Origin: a virus
Virus record (IMG/VR): IMGVR_UViG_3300013131_000223
Span: 1-25,696 of that record
Length of the DNA: 25,696 nt
Reading direction: 5' to 3' (one strand)
Position numbers and translations under genes: made by a program
Notes under the pieces: model-generated
What the model was told of the DNA's origin: nothing
The model's input: only the letters and a program-made list of their open reading frames with translations
Database searches by the model: none
Shown here: positions 1 to 5,239 of the stretch, one piece after another
How the letters are laid out: each line of letters starts with the position of its first letter
Position numbering within the stretch: position 1 is the stretch's first letter

Positions 1-2
1 AC

Positions 3-359
3 AACTCGGCTACGAATCTCTTTGAGGTGGCAGTCGGCACAGATCAAGTGGCTGGCGGAGTCATTAAATTCTCGGTCAATGTCGTGGACACTACCAACCA
101 TAAAGTGCAAACCTATGTCGGCACAGTAAAATACGAAACGCACAACGAAAACGGAACGATCGGTGGAACGATCACCGAAGAAGCAAACCCGGTGACGTAT
201 CTTTCGGGTGGCACGCTCGCTACTACCTGGGCAATCACGGCCGGCTCTGGCAAGGTGACTATTTCTCTAAACGCCAATTCATCCTTGGCGGCCATTGCGA
301 CTGAGAAACTCGAATACTCGATTGAAAATTATTCAAGAAATGCGGTAACGCAACTTTAG
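3..359 (+). CDS. C-terminal part of a structural (probably tail) protein, cut by the window edge
   Basis: The reading frame is open from base 3, so the GTG at 27 is probably internal and the true start lies left of the window. The visible 118 residues are rich in Thr, Asn, Gly, Val and Ala with alternating hydrophobic positions, as in beta-rich phage fibres, and there is no catalytic motif. The gene is followed by a 175-base gap and then the recombinase/lysis block. In phages of this layout, that places it at the end of the tail gene group, which would continue from the tail protein cut at the right edge. The tail assignment is an inference from composition and position; no specific family is recognised. 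Confidence 0.6.
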   Translation, partial: NSATNLFEVAVGTDQVAGGVIKFSVNVVDTTNHKVQTYVGTVKYETHNENGTIGGTITEEANPVTYLSGGTLATTWAITAGSGKVTISLNANSSLAAIATEKLEYSIENYSRNAVTQL

Positions 360-429
360 TTTTTGGGAAAGGCGCGCCCTTAAAGAATGCCAAGACCTTT
401 GAAAAGAAAATAGAATTGATGTAAAATCC

Positions 430-525
430 TTAATGCAGTTTGTCCCGACGGGGACTGTAATTAGGGAGTTCGGGACTAGACGCCCGAGCTCCCTTCTGCG
501 TTAATAATAAATATTTCTCGTCTAG
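430..525 (+). ncRNA. Candidate structured leader RNA of the first recombinase gene (three-way junction plus pseudoknot)
   Basis: Bases 430-438 pair with 496-504 (9 bp, one G-U). Inside are two hairpins: 442-446/451-455 (GTCCC/GGGAC, loop GACG) and 464-474/483-493 (11 bp, one G-U, 8-nt loop). That 8-nt loop contains CTAGACG (476-482), exactly complementary to CGTCTAG at 519-525. The latter overlaps the AGGA ribosome-binding site (524-527) of the gene starting at 535. Both stem imperfections are G-U pairs, which suits an RNA. The 11-bp arms around an 8-bp centre could instead be a tyrosine-recombinase core site. No known RNA family is recognised. Confidence 0.6.
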
Positions 526-534
526 GAAATAGTT

Positions 535-1356
535 ATGCAAAACGCATACGCATCGTTTGAGCAGTTTTTAGTAGTGGCTAGGGGTTTGCAGTCGATTACC
601 ATTCACGGATACCTGGGATCGGTCAGGCGGATGAAAAAAGTGTTGGGAGAAAATCCAACGCACGAAAATCTGAATCAGTATATCCATAACCTCTACGCTT
701 CCGATTATTCTTACGCCCATAAAACCAATACGGCACTGGCCATCGAAAGATGGACGGAATATATGGGCAACCCGATTAAATTCGGCCGACAGAAAAAACC
801 GAGACAGATCGTCAAAGACACTCTAACCGAAGCCGAAATTACCAAACTTATATTCAACGCTCGCACCCTGCGGGACAAGGCGATGATAACCTTGCTCGCA
901 TATTCCGGGTGCAGAAATTTAGAACTCTGTCGGATCAAAGTTAAAGACTTTGATTTCGGCCGGAATACCTTGCGGATCATCAAAGGTAAAGGATTAAAAG
1001 ACGGCCTGGTGAATGTCTCGCCAGAATGCACTCGCATCCTCCTCGACTACCTAAAAGAATATCGGCGCGAAAGTGAGGACTTTCTTTTTGAAACCTATCA
1101 ACACAACCAACTCACTACCGGTACTGTGCGCAAACAGGTGCACGTGATCGCGAAAAGGGCGGGGATTACCAAGCGGGTATATCCGCACCTGATTCGCCAT
1201 TCGCTCGCTTCAAACTTGCTCTTGCGGGGAGCCAATATCATGCTCATCAAAAGCCAACTGCGCCACGCGCACCTGGAAACGACCCTGTGCTACATCAACT
1301 CTATTATCTTCGGCGAACGGAACGATTACGAAAAATTTTCGCCGAGTTATTTATAA
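535..1356 (+). CDS. Tyrosine recombinase, Xer/integrase-like (first copy)
   Basis: A 273-aa site-specific recombinase that would cut and rejoin DNA through a 3'-phosphotyrosine intermediate. An N-terminal SAM-like core-binding domain (about residues 1-85) precedes the catalytic domain. All catalytic residues are visible: Arg127 (SGCRNLEL), Lys152, His218 and Arg221 (HLIRHS), His244 (LRHAH) and Tyr253 (LCYIN). At 273 aa it is Xer-sized and lacks a separate arm-binding domain. The ATG at 535 is supported by AGGA seven bases upstream, one of only two clear Shine-Dalgarno sites in the window. Its leader (430-525) is predicted to fold over that site. A second recombinase lies at 3582. Roles could be integration, dimer resolution or inversion; no partner sites are proven. 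Confidence 0.93.
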   Translation: MQNAYASFEQFLVVARGLQSITIHGYLGSVRRMKKVLGENPTHENLNQYIHNLYASDYSYAHKTNTALAIERWTEYMGNPIKFGRQKKPRQIVKDTLTEAEITKLIFNARTLRDKAMITLLAYSGCRNLELCRIKVKDFDFGRNTLRIIKGKGLKDGLVNVSPECTRILLDYLKEYRRESEDFLFETYQHNQLTTGTVRKQVHVIAKRAGITKRVYPHLIRHSLASNLLLRGANIMLIKSQLRHAHLETTLCYINSIIFGERNDYEKFSPSYL

Positions 1357-1371
1357 ATTAAAAAAAATATC

Positions 1372-2739
1372 ATGTTTAATTTTCTAAAAAATTTGTTTTC
1401 CTCTAAACCCGCTTATGGCCTGGGAGCTTTTGATAGCCCAGTCGATACCAGGGACATCGATCTAGCCGGCATCCAGGTGCCGGTTGTTTTGCCGGACGAA
1501 TATAAAACAGATATGCCACCTGAAAAGAATCAGGGGATAAAAAGCAAATGTGTCGGGAGCGGAATGACTTTGATTGAAGAACTTTTTTTGAGCAAGAAAG
1601 CCGGAGAGTGGATCCTCTTGTCGGATGATGACTTGTATGAGCAGTGCAAACTCATGGATGGTATCCCAGACGTAGCCGGAACATATCCTGCAATCGGGGC
1701 AAAGATAGTAACAAAAAGCGGAGTGGCCACAGTAGAAGCTTATAACTCAAAAGACTTCAATAAAATTATGAAAAGTCGGGCGCAAAATAAACTGGAAGGC
1801 TATGCTTTCGTGGCGCCGGACTTCCTGGCTATCTGCCAAGCGATTTATCAAAACCTCGCCGTGACGGCCGTGTTTAGTGTAAGTTCTGATTGGTATCGAG
1901 GCAAGATTACGAAGGTTCTGACGTCAATCGGGAAACACTGCACGGTCTTGCACGGTTTTAAATTGAGCAACGAAAGTCTAAAAGGGCAGAACAGCTGGGG
2001 TGTCGGATGGATCGGGTATATTGCCGGGATCTTCAATAAGGACGTAAAGCCGGGGCATTTTGAGCTTGCCTGGGCTGATTACAAGGACAATATAACCGAC
2101 ATAATCGCTTTTACGCGCATTCCGGCCTATATCTTGGAAGAAGTAAAAAGCAGGCCGTATACCTTTACCCAGGATCTAAAAATCGGAATGACCGGCTACG
2201 AAGTTTTGAAGTTACAAGAATATCTCAGTGTGGCGCTGGCGACCGGATACTTTGGGCCCTTGACTCAGAAATTTGTAATGAGATTTCAACAGTCCAAGGG
2301 ACTAAAGGGAGATGGGATCATCGGGGCTAAAACTAGGGAGAAATTAAACATGAAAAAATCTTATATTGACGACTGGTGCGAAGCGATCAAGCAAATGGAG
2401 GGGGCAAAAGCGTATCGGAATAATCCGGGGAATCTGCGCTTTGTCGGGCAACAGTATGCGGTGAACGACAAGGGCTTCTGCAAATTTGATACCTATGAGC
2501 ATGGATACAATGCGCTCAAGAATCTTTTGCTCCGGGCGTGTACGGGGAAGAGTTCAAACTATGTTCCAGATATGACTTTGTACGAATTTTACGCCGGAGT
2601 TTCTGATGAGAAAAAATACGGAAGAAAAATATCTGGGTACGCACCAGATTCAGATGGAAATAATAGCCGTCGTTATTCTCAATTCGTGGCCGATGAATTG
2701 GGGGTGCCGGTAGAGACAAAGATTAAAAATTTAATTTAA
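1372..2739 (+). CDS. Three-domain lysin: papain-like peptidase, peptidoglycan-binding domain, muramidase/transglycosylase-like domain
   Basis: A 455-aa protein with no evident signal peptide. Residues about 20-250 match the C1A (papain) peptidase pattern: Gln54 in KNQG, nucleophile Cys60, His189 and Asn207 in QNSWG. Residues about 265-327 are a peptidoglycan-binding repeat of the PF01471 type (GMTGYEV, TGYFGP, GDGIIG). Residues about 330-445 contain RNNPGNLRF and a later F-T-YEHGYNAL segment, as in phage virion or lytic transglycosylase/muramidase domains. It sits directly before a holin-like gene, so it is most simply the endolysin. A virion-borne hydrolase that opens the wall at entry is an alternative. 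The peptidase and binding domains are solid; the exact bond cut by the third is not. Confidence 0.85.
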   Translation: MFNFLKNLFSSKPAYGLGAFDSPVDTRDIDLAGIQVPVVLPDEYKTDMPPEKNQGIKSKCVGSGMTLIEELFLSKKAGEWILLSDDDLYEQCKLMDGIPDVAGTYPAIGAKIVTKSGVATVEAYNSKDFNKIMKSRAQNKLEGYAFVAPDFLAICQAIYQNLAVTAVFSVSSDWYRGKITKVLTSIGKHCTVLHGFKLSNESLKGQNSWGVGWIGYIAGIFNKDVKPGHFELAWADYKDNITDIIAFTRIPAYILEEVKSRPYTFTQDLKIGMTGYEVLKLQEYLSVALATGYFGPLTQKFVMRFQQSKGLKGDGIIGAKTREKLNMKKSYIDDWCEAIKQMEGAKAYRNNPGNLRFVGQQYAVNDKGFCKFDTYEHGYNALKNLLLRACTGKSSNYVPDMTLYEFYAGVSDEKKYGRKISGYAPDSDGNNSRRYSQFVADELGVPVETKIKNLI

Positions 2740-2748
2740 AAATATTCT

Positions 2749-2994
2749 ATGAAAATATTTAACATGATCGGGGAGTGGTTGTGGTGGAGTAGCAAGAACC
2801 CAGACAAAGTTTCTTTGACGATCAAAGGGCTCTTGGGGTTTCTTGCCATTTTGGGAGTGAAAGGTATCGAAGATGCTGAGGGTTTCAGTAACGCGATTGT
2901 AAACGTGATCGTTCTTGTGGTTCAGATCTTTACTGCAATTATGGCCGTTTGGGGTTTTATTCGAAAGGTTTATATCACTTTCTTCACCAAATAG
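2749..2994 (+). CDS. Holin-like small membrane protein
   Basis: An 81-aa protein with two predicted membrane segments, about residues 22-40 (IKGLLGFLAILGV) and 47-72 (rich in I, V, A and ending AVWGFI), with a short charged tail (RKVYITFFTK). Size, topology and position nine bases after the lysin gene fit a phage holin, which permeabilises the inner membrane and times lysis. The N-terminal WLWWSSKNPDK patch is amphipathic. No holin family motif is diagnostic here, so the call rests on topology and context. The start is preceded by an A/T-rich stretch, not a Shine-Dalgarno sequence. Confidence 0.65.
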   Translation: MKIFNMIGEWLWWSSKNPDKVSLTIKGLLGFLAILGVKGIEDAEGFSNAIVNVIVLVVQIFTAIMAVWGFIRKVYITFFTK

Positions 2995-3005
2995 TTTTTT
3001 CATCA

Positions 3006-3032
3006 GGGCAGGTTCGACAGATTGGCCTGCCC
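3006..3032 (+). other. GGGCAGG/CCTGCCC hairpin after the holin gene
   Basis: A perfect 7-bp inverted repeat (3006-3012 with 3026-3032) with a 13-base loop. It lacks a following T-run, so it is not a standard terminator. A close relative starting with the same GGGCAGGT lies at 3280, on the other side of the small HNH-like gene, so the two hairpins bracket that gene. Confidence 0.55.
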
Positions 3033-3063
3033 GAATGAGAAAGTTATTCGAAAAAAGAATATT

Positions 3064-3279
3064 ATGACAAAGAATTCGCCATATCAGGAAACGAGGCATC
3101 ACATCGTCCCACAATCCCGAACCAAAGGAAAAGGAATCGAAGGCGTCTCGAAAGTAGTCCGCTACTTGCATGAACTTTACCACCATTTATTTGGAAACAT
3201 GATGCCGGACGAGATCCTCGAATGGCTGAATCAGACTTTTTGGAATAGCGGATACGAAATCACTATCCGAAAGAAATAA
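3064..3279 (+). CDS. Small HNH-like protein
   Basis: A 71-aa protein from ATG 3064; an upstream TTG at 3022 lies inside a hairpin and is less likely. It contains RHHIVPQSR (residues 11-19) followed by LHELYHHLFGN (35-45), a pattern of paired histidines found in compact HNH-type proteins, where the first HH belongs to the beta hairpin and a later histidine completes the metal site. The C-terminus is a short helix ending ITIRKK. It is much shorter than typical HNH endonucleases and has no zinc cysteines, so enzymatic activity is uncertain. It is bracketed by two GGGCAGG hairpins and ends directly in a terminator, like a self-contained added gene (moron). Confidence 0.6.
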   Translation: MTKNSPYQETRHHIVPQSRTKGKGIEGVSKVVRYLHELYHHLFGNMMPDEILEWLNQTFWNSGYEITIRKK

Positions 3280-3304
3280 GGGCAGGTCTTGTGCTTGCCC
3301 TTTT
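3280..3304 (+). terminator. Rho-independent terminator
   Basis: GGGCAGG (3280-3286) pairs with CTTGCCC (3294-3300) over 7 bp including one G-U, with loop TCTTGTG, followed by TTTT and an A/T-rich tail. It begins one base after the stop codon of the HNH-like gene and would end the lysis-cassette transcript before the second recombinase promoter. Confidence 0.8.
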
Positions 3305-3317
3305 ATATTTTCTATGG

Positions 3318-3326
3318 TGTGGATAA
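3318..3326 (-). promoter_or_regulatory. DnaA-box sequence
   Basis: TGTGGATAA on the + strand, which is a perfect TTATCCACA on the - strand. It lies six bases upstream of a TTGACA hexamer. The match to the bacterial DnaA box is seen directly; binding is inferred. Confidence 0.5.
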
Positions 3327-3332
3327 CTCATA

Positions 3333-3361
3333 TTGACATCTAAAATATAAAATTGTAATAC
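3333..3361 (+). promoter_or_regulatory. Probable sigma70-type promoter for the second recombinase
   Basis: TTGACA (3333-3338), a 17-base spacer, then TAATAC (3356-3361, 3 of 6 consensus). A perfect TATAAT (3386-3391) downstream has no good -35. Transcription from here would give a leader of about 210 bases before the ATG at 3582. Confidence 0.5.
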
Positions 3362-3499
3362 AAAACTGTAAGGTCGCTTATAAAATATAATATTGACCCA
3401 TTGTCCCCTAAAGGGATCAGCCGAAAGGCTTGATGCTAGCAATGGTTTGGAATGGTAATATTTTACTTTCTTTCTTGCCAAGAGTAAAATATAATTATC
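3341..3499 (+). repeat. Three copies of an A/T-rich 15-base repeat
   Basis: TAAAATATAAAATTG (3341-3355), TAAAATATAATATTG (3381-3395, 14 of 15 identical) and TAAAATATAATTATC (3485-3499, first 10-11 identical). The last also forms the 3' arm of a 10-bp inverted repeat with ATATTTTACT at 3458-3467. Such iterons next to an integrase gene could be arm-type recombinase sites or repressor sites; which one is unknown. Confidence 0.5.
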
Positions 3500-3574
3500 G
3501 AAGCTTTGCGAAAGCAGAGCGAGCGCTTTCGGAAGATAGCGCGCACAAACCCACTGACTAGCATCGGTGGGTTT
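3398..3574 (+). ncRNA. Candidate structured leader RNA (or attP) of the second recombinase
   Basis: A first block closes with CCATTG (3398-3403) pairing CAATGG (3440-3445). Within it are a TCCC/GGGA hairpin (3404-3416) and a 7-bp hairpin with a GAAA tetraloop and one bulge (3416-3434). A 10-bp hairpin follows (3458-3467/3483-3492), and finally a perfect 8-bp hairpin AAACCCAC/GTGGGTTT (3547-3554/3567-3574) ending seven bases before the ATG. The loop of that last hairpin holds CTAGCATC (3558-3565), exactly complementary to GATGCTAG (3432-3439) in the first block. Long-range pairing would tie the two blocks together. A recombination site is the main alternative reading. Confidence 0.5.
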
Positions 3575-3581
3575 CGTGTTT

Positions 3582-4478
3582 ATGAAAGTCAAAGATTCGT
3601 TTAGCAGTTATCTTTCTTATTGTGCCGCGTTTGGCGGGTTTAAGAATATGGGGAATACCAGCAAGACTCTTTACGAGAAAAAAAGATTTTTGTATGGGGC
3701 AATATTGAAGTCGGTCGGAGAAAAGGATTTCTCTGGTCTTAACGAATATGACATCGTGGCTGTCCGGGAAGCCGGAGTGATCCACGGTATGTACGGCGCT
3801 CAGAGATCGGTGCTCTATTTTCGGCAATTACTTGACTATGCCGAAACAAGACTTGGCCAAAGAGTGCCGTTCAATTATCGTAAAGTAAAAATTCCCTTCG
3901 TCCCGGAAAAGAAAGTGGAATATCTTACGCCGGAAGAATTGGAACGAGTACGTGGTGCGTTTGATATACAGACTATGGCCGGATTACGGACCCGAACCTT
4001 GATTGAATTTATGATGGGAACGGCTTTACGTATTGGAGAAGTATGTTCGATCAATAAAACAAACTTCGACCTAGAAACAGGGAAGTTTTCTTTTATCGAT
4101 AAATACGGCGAGGAACAGGAAATGACTTGTCCTGAAAATTCTACGTGGTGGGTTAAAATGTATTTGGCTAGCCGGCATGACGACTGTCCAGCATTATTTA
4201 TTTCTGGCCGAGCAAGACTTGCCCCCAATAGTTCCAAGGGGTATATTCGAACAAAATTAAAACCGCTTAATATTCCTAAAAAATGTTGCCACCATATTCT
4301 CCGAAAAACTTGCGGTACTAATTTATTGCTCGATACGGACATAAAAAGTGTACAAGAGTTTCTCCGGCATAAGGATCCGAAGACTACAATGAAGCACTAC
4401 ACGGCTATAACTCAATATCAAACCAGAGAAGCTACGGCCCGGAATTATACGAATAAATATGTTGTGGCAATGGCGTAG
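3582..4478 (+). CDS. Tyrosine recombinase, Xer/integrase-like (second copy)
   Basis: A 298-aa recombinase taking the ATG at 3582; the frame also has a GTG at 3567, but that lies in a hairpin stem. An N-terminal core-binding domain spans about residues 1-105. The catalytic domain carries Arg150 (ALRIGEVC), Lys174, His238 and Arg241 (HHILRKT), His263 (LRHKD) and Tyr273 (KHYTAI), so it should be active. It is clearly diverged from the first recombinase, as its active-site neighbourhoods differ, so the two are unlikely to be a recent duplication. It stands alone between a terminator (3304) and a new promoter element that overlaps its stop codon, with a long structured upstream region that may be the phage attachment site. 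Confidence 0.93.
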   Translation: MKVKDSFSSYLSYCAAFGGFKNMGNTSKTLYEKKRFLYGAILKSVGEKDFSGLNEYDIVAVREAGVIHGMYGAQRSVLYFRQLLDYAETRLGQRVPFNYRKVKIPFVPEKKVEYLTPEELERVRGAFDIQTMAGLRTRTLIEFMMGTALRIGEVCSINKTNFDLETGKFSFIDKYGEEQEMTCPENSTWWVKMYLASRHDDCPALFISGRARLAPNSSKGYIRTKLKPLNIPKKCCHHILRKTCGTNLLLDTDIKSVQEFLRHKDPKTTMKHYTAITQYQTREATARNYTNKYVVAMA

Positions 4479-4508
4479 GGTTTATTTTGTTGACATCTAT
4501 GTTATCAT
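4477..4508 (+). promoter_or_regulatory. Recurrent phage promoter element, copy 1
   Basis: AGGGTTTATTT (4477-4487), 15 bases, then TATCAT (4503-4508). The same box-spacer-box occurs at 10506, 11347 and 14435. The predicted transcription start (about 4515) coincides with the ATG of the next gene, so the mRNA may be leaderless. An internal TTGACA (4490-4495) has no well-placed -10. The tandem ATCATGAA sequence (4504-4519) spans the -10 and start codon and could be an autoregulatory operator. Confidence 0.55.
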
Positions 4509-4514
4509 GAAATC

Positions 4515-4652
4515 ATGAAACCACCTCGCAGAGATTTTAAGATGATAGCGAAAGTAAAAGAGTTCAGAAAAAAAGGACTCACTTTTCGCCAAATCGCTAA
4601 ACTCCTTGGAAAAGACCTAAAAACCCTTTATCGATGGGCTCATTATCAGTAG
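4515..4652 (+). CDS. 45-aa helix-turn-helix protein
   Basis: The short product begins MKPPRRDFKM. Residues 21-42 (GLTFRQIAKLLG followed by KDLKTLYRWA) form a compact helix-turn-helix of the resolvase/homeodomain-like kind. There is no room for another domain, so it would act as a small DNA-binding regulator, probably as a dimer or as a cofactor. It lies alone directly after the second recombinase and under a promoter element that would give a leaderless or nearly leaderless message. A directly repeated ATCATGAA overlaps promoter and start codon, which would suit autoregulation. Function beyond DNA binding is not known. Confidence 0.65.
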   Translation: MKPPRRDFKMIAKVKEFRKKGLTFRQIAKLLGKDLKTLYRWAHYQ

Positions 4653-4657
4653 GCAGT

Positions 4658-4666
4658 TATCCACAG
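4658..4666 (+). promoter_or_regulatory. DnaA-box sequence
   Basis: A perfect TTATCCACA, eight bases before the -35 of the small-RNA promoter. Binding by host DnaA is inferred from sequence only. Confidence 0.5.
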
Positions 4667-4674
4667 TAAGGGAC

Positions 4675-4703
4675 TTGCGTGCTTAAAATAGTTGGCATAT
4701 AAT
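4675..4703 (+). promoter_or_regulatory. Promoter of the small RNA
   Basis: TTGCGT (4675-4680, weak -35), a 17-base spacer, then a perfect TATAAT (4698-4703). The predicted start is near 4710. No good reading frame follows; the next element is a rod-like RNA ending in a terminator. Confidence 0.65.
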
Positions 4704-4709
4704 TATTAC

Positions 4710-4846
4710 GACAATGAAATAATCTTCTGTGTGTATTCGAGAAAGACATTTTAACACCACAGTGGAGCAAACGCTAAACGAGCTCCACAGTGGTTAAACG
4801 ATAAAATATCTTTCTTCAAAAGGCACACAGAAATGTGTGCTTTTTT
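4710..4846 (+). ncRNA. Candidate stand-alone small RNA or attenuator, about 137 nt
   Basis: It has its own promoter (4675-4703) and intrinsic terminator (4823-4846) and no convincing ORF. The predicted fold is a long rod: TTCTGTGTG (4725-4733) with CACACAGAA (4824-4832), 9 bp; GAAAGA/TCTTTC and ATTTT/AAAAT (4741-4752 with 4803-4814); CCAC/GTGG and GTGGAGC/GCTCCAC (4757-4768 with 4782-4793) around a single A-A mismatch. It is capped by a 13-base loop, AAACGCTAAACGA. The motif TAAACGA recurs at 4795-4801. The basal 9-bp stem uses the same CACACA as the terminator, so the two folds exclude each other, as in attenuators. A 6S-like or antisense role is also possible. Confidence 0.65.
4823..4846 (+). 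terminator. Rho-independent terminator of the small RNA
   Basis: GCACACA (4823-4829), GAAA tetraloop, TGTGTGC (4834-4840), then six T residues (4841-4846). A textbook intrinsic terminator with a perfect 7-bp stem. Confidence 0.9.
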
Positions 4847-4887
4847 CATTGTCTGGTCGAACATTAAAAACCAGATAAAAAAGTTCT

Positions 4888-4983
4888 ATGAAAAATCTTT
4901 ATTGGAAGATCAACGACAAATATGGTATTAAGATCGCCGTTGTTTGTCTCCTAGTAGGTCTCATAGTGGCTTCCTTAAAATAA
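4888..4983 (+). CDS. 31-aa membrane microprotein
   Basis: The ORF begins MKNLYWKIND, followed by one hydrophobic stretch (IAVVCLLVGLIVASL, residues 16-30) and a terminal Lys. That is a single predicted transmembrane helix with an N-terminal charged segment. It starts 41 bases after the small-RNA terminator, and its TAA is immediately followed by the ATG of the next micro-ORF, suggesting co-translation. The start lacks a Shine-Dalgarno sequence, like most genes here. The coding call rests on the clean membrane helix and the tight junction; function is unknown, though small phage membrane proteins often act on host processes or lysis timing. Confidence 0.45.
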   Translation: MKNLYWKINDKYGIKIAVVCLLVGLIVASLK

Positions 4984-5100
4984 ATGCCAAATATTTATTT
5001 TGTTGGAACCCCAAAAAGCCTACTTAGTTTTCTCGAAGAATACGAAAGCCTCTTCGAAGACAAAAGACGGGAGGAGGCCGATCAAGCAAATGTTTATTAA
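4984..5100 (+). CDS. 38-aa hypothetical protein
   Basis: The ORF starts directly after the preceding stop (TAAATG). It begins MPNIYFVGTP and continues with an acidic, helix-prone segment (SFLEEYESLFEDKRREEADQ) ending NVY. The composition looks like a real soluble peptide, with a beta-strand start and a charged amphipathic helix, but it is too short to assign. Coupling to the membrane microprotein is suggested by zero spacing. A 139-base structured gap separates it from the annealing-protein gene. Confidence 0.4.
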   Translation: MPNIYFVGTPKSLLSFLEEYESLFEDKRREEADQANVY

Positions 5101-5116
5101 AAGTCGAATATTAGCA

Positions 5117-5226
5117 GCGTTATATCTGTCTACCCTTGTTCATTTTAGATAACCGATATTCTGGTTTACTGGAATATGCGATTATCAGCACTACTTATAA
5201 CGCGGTGCGTATGAACGAGGATAGAC
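5117..5226 (+). ncRNA. Candidate structured leader of the annealing-protein gene
   Basis: GTCTACCCTTGTTCAT (5128-5143) pairs with 5211-5226 over 16 positions, with one mismatch and one G-U. Inside is a hairpin 5149-5161/5172-5185 with one mismatch and one bulge. GCGTTATA (5117-5124) is exactly complementary to TATAACGC (5196-5203), and this pairing crosses the long stem (order a-b-a'-b'). It is therefore either a pseudoknot or a switch between two folds. The region ends 14 bases before the ATG at 5240 and has no good long ORF. A very short ORF (MNEDRRKN, 5211-5237) overlaps the 3' arm. Confidence 0.5.
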
Positions 5227-5239
5227 GGAAAAACTAAAA

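Noticed and set aside
430-504. 75-nt segment of tRNA-like length
   Set aside because: The fold has only two inner hairpins, a 9-bp closing stem and no T-loop consensus or anticodon arm of proper size.
1-534. Diversity-generating retroelement target (tail gene end plus hairpin)
   Set aside because: No reverse transcriptase or template repeat was seen in the window, and the hairpins are better explained as leader or core site.
2949-2985. GGGGTTTTATT followed by TATATC, similar to the recurring promoter
   Set aside because: It lies inside the holin gene, has an extra T in the box and a poor -10; likely chance.
3398-3574. Known ribozyme (hammerhead, twister, pistol)
   Set aside because: GAAA and junction features are present, but the conserved catalytic core strings of these classes are not.
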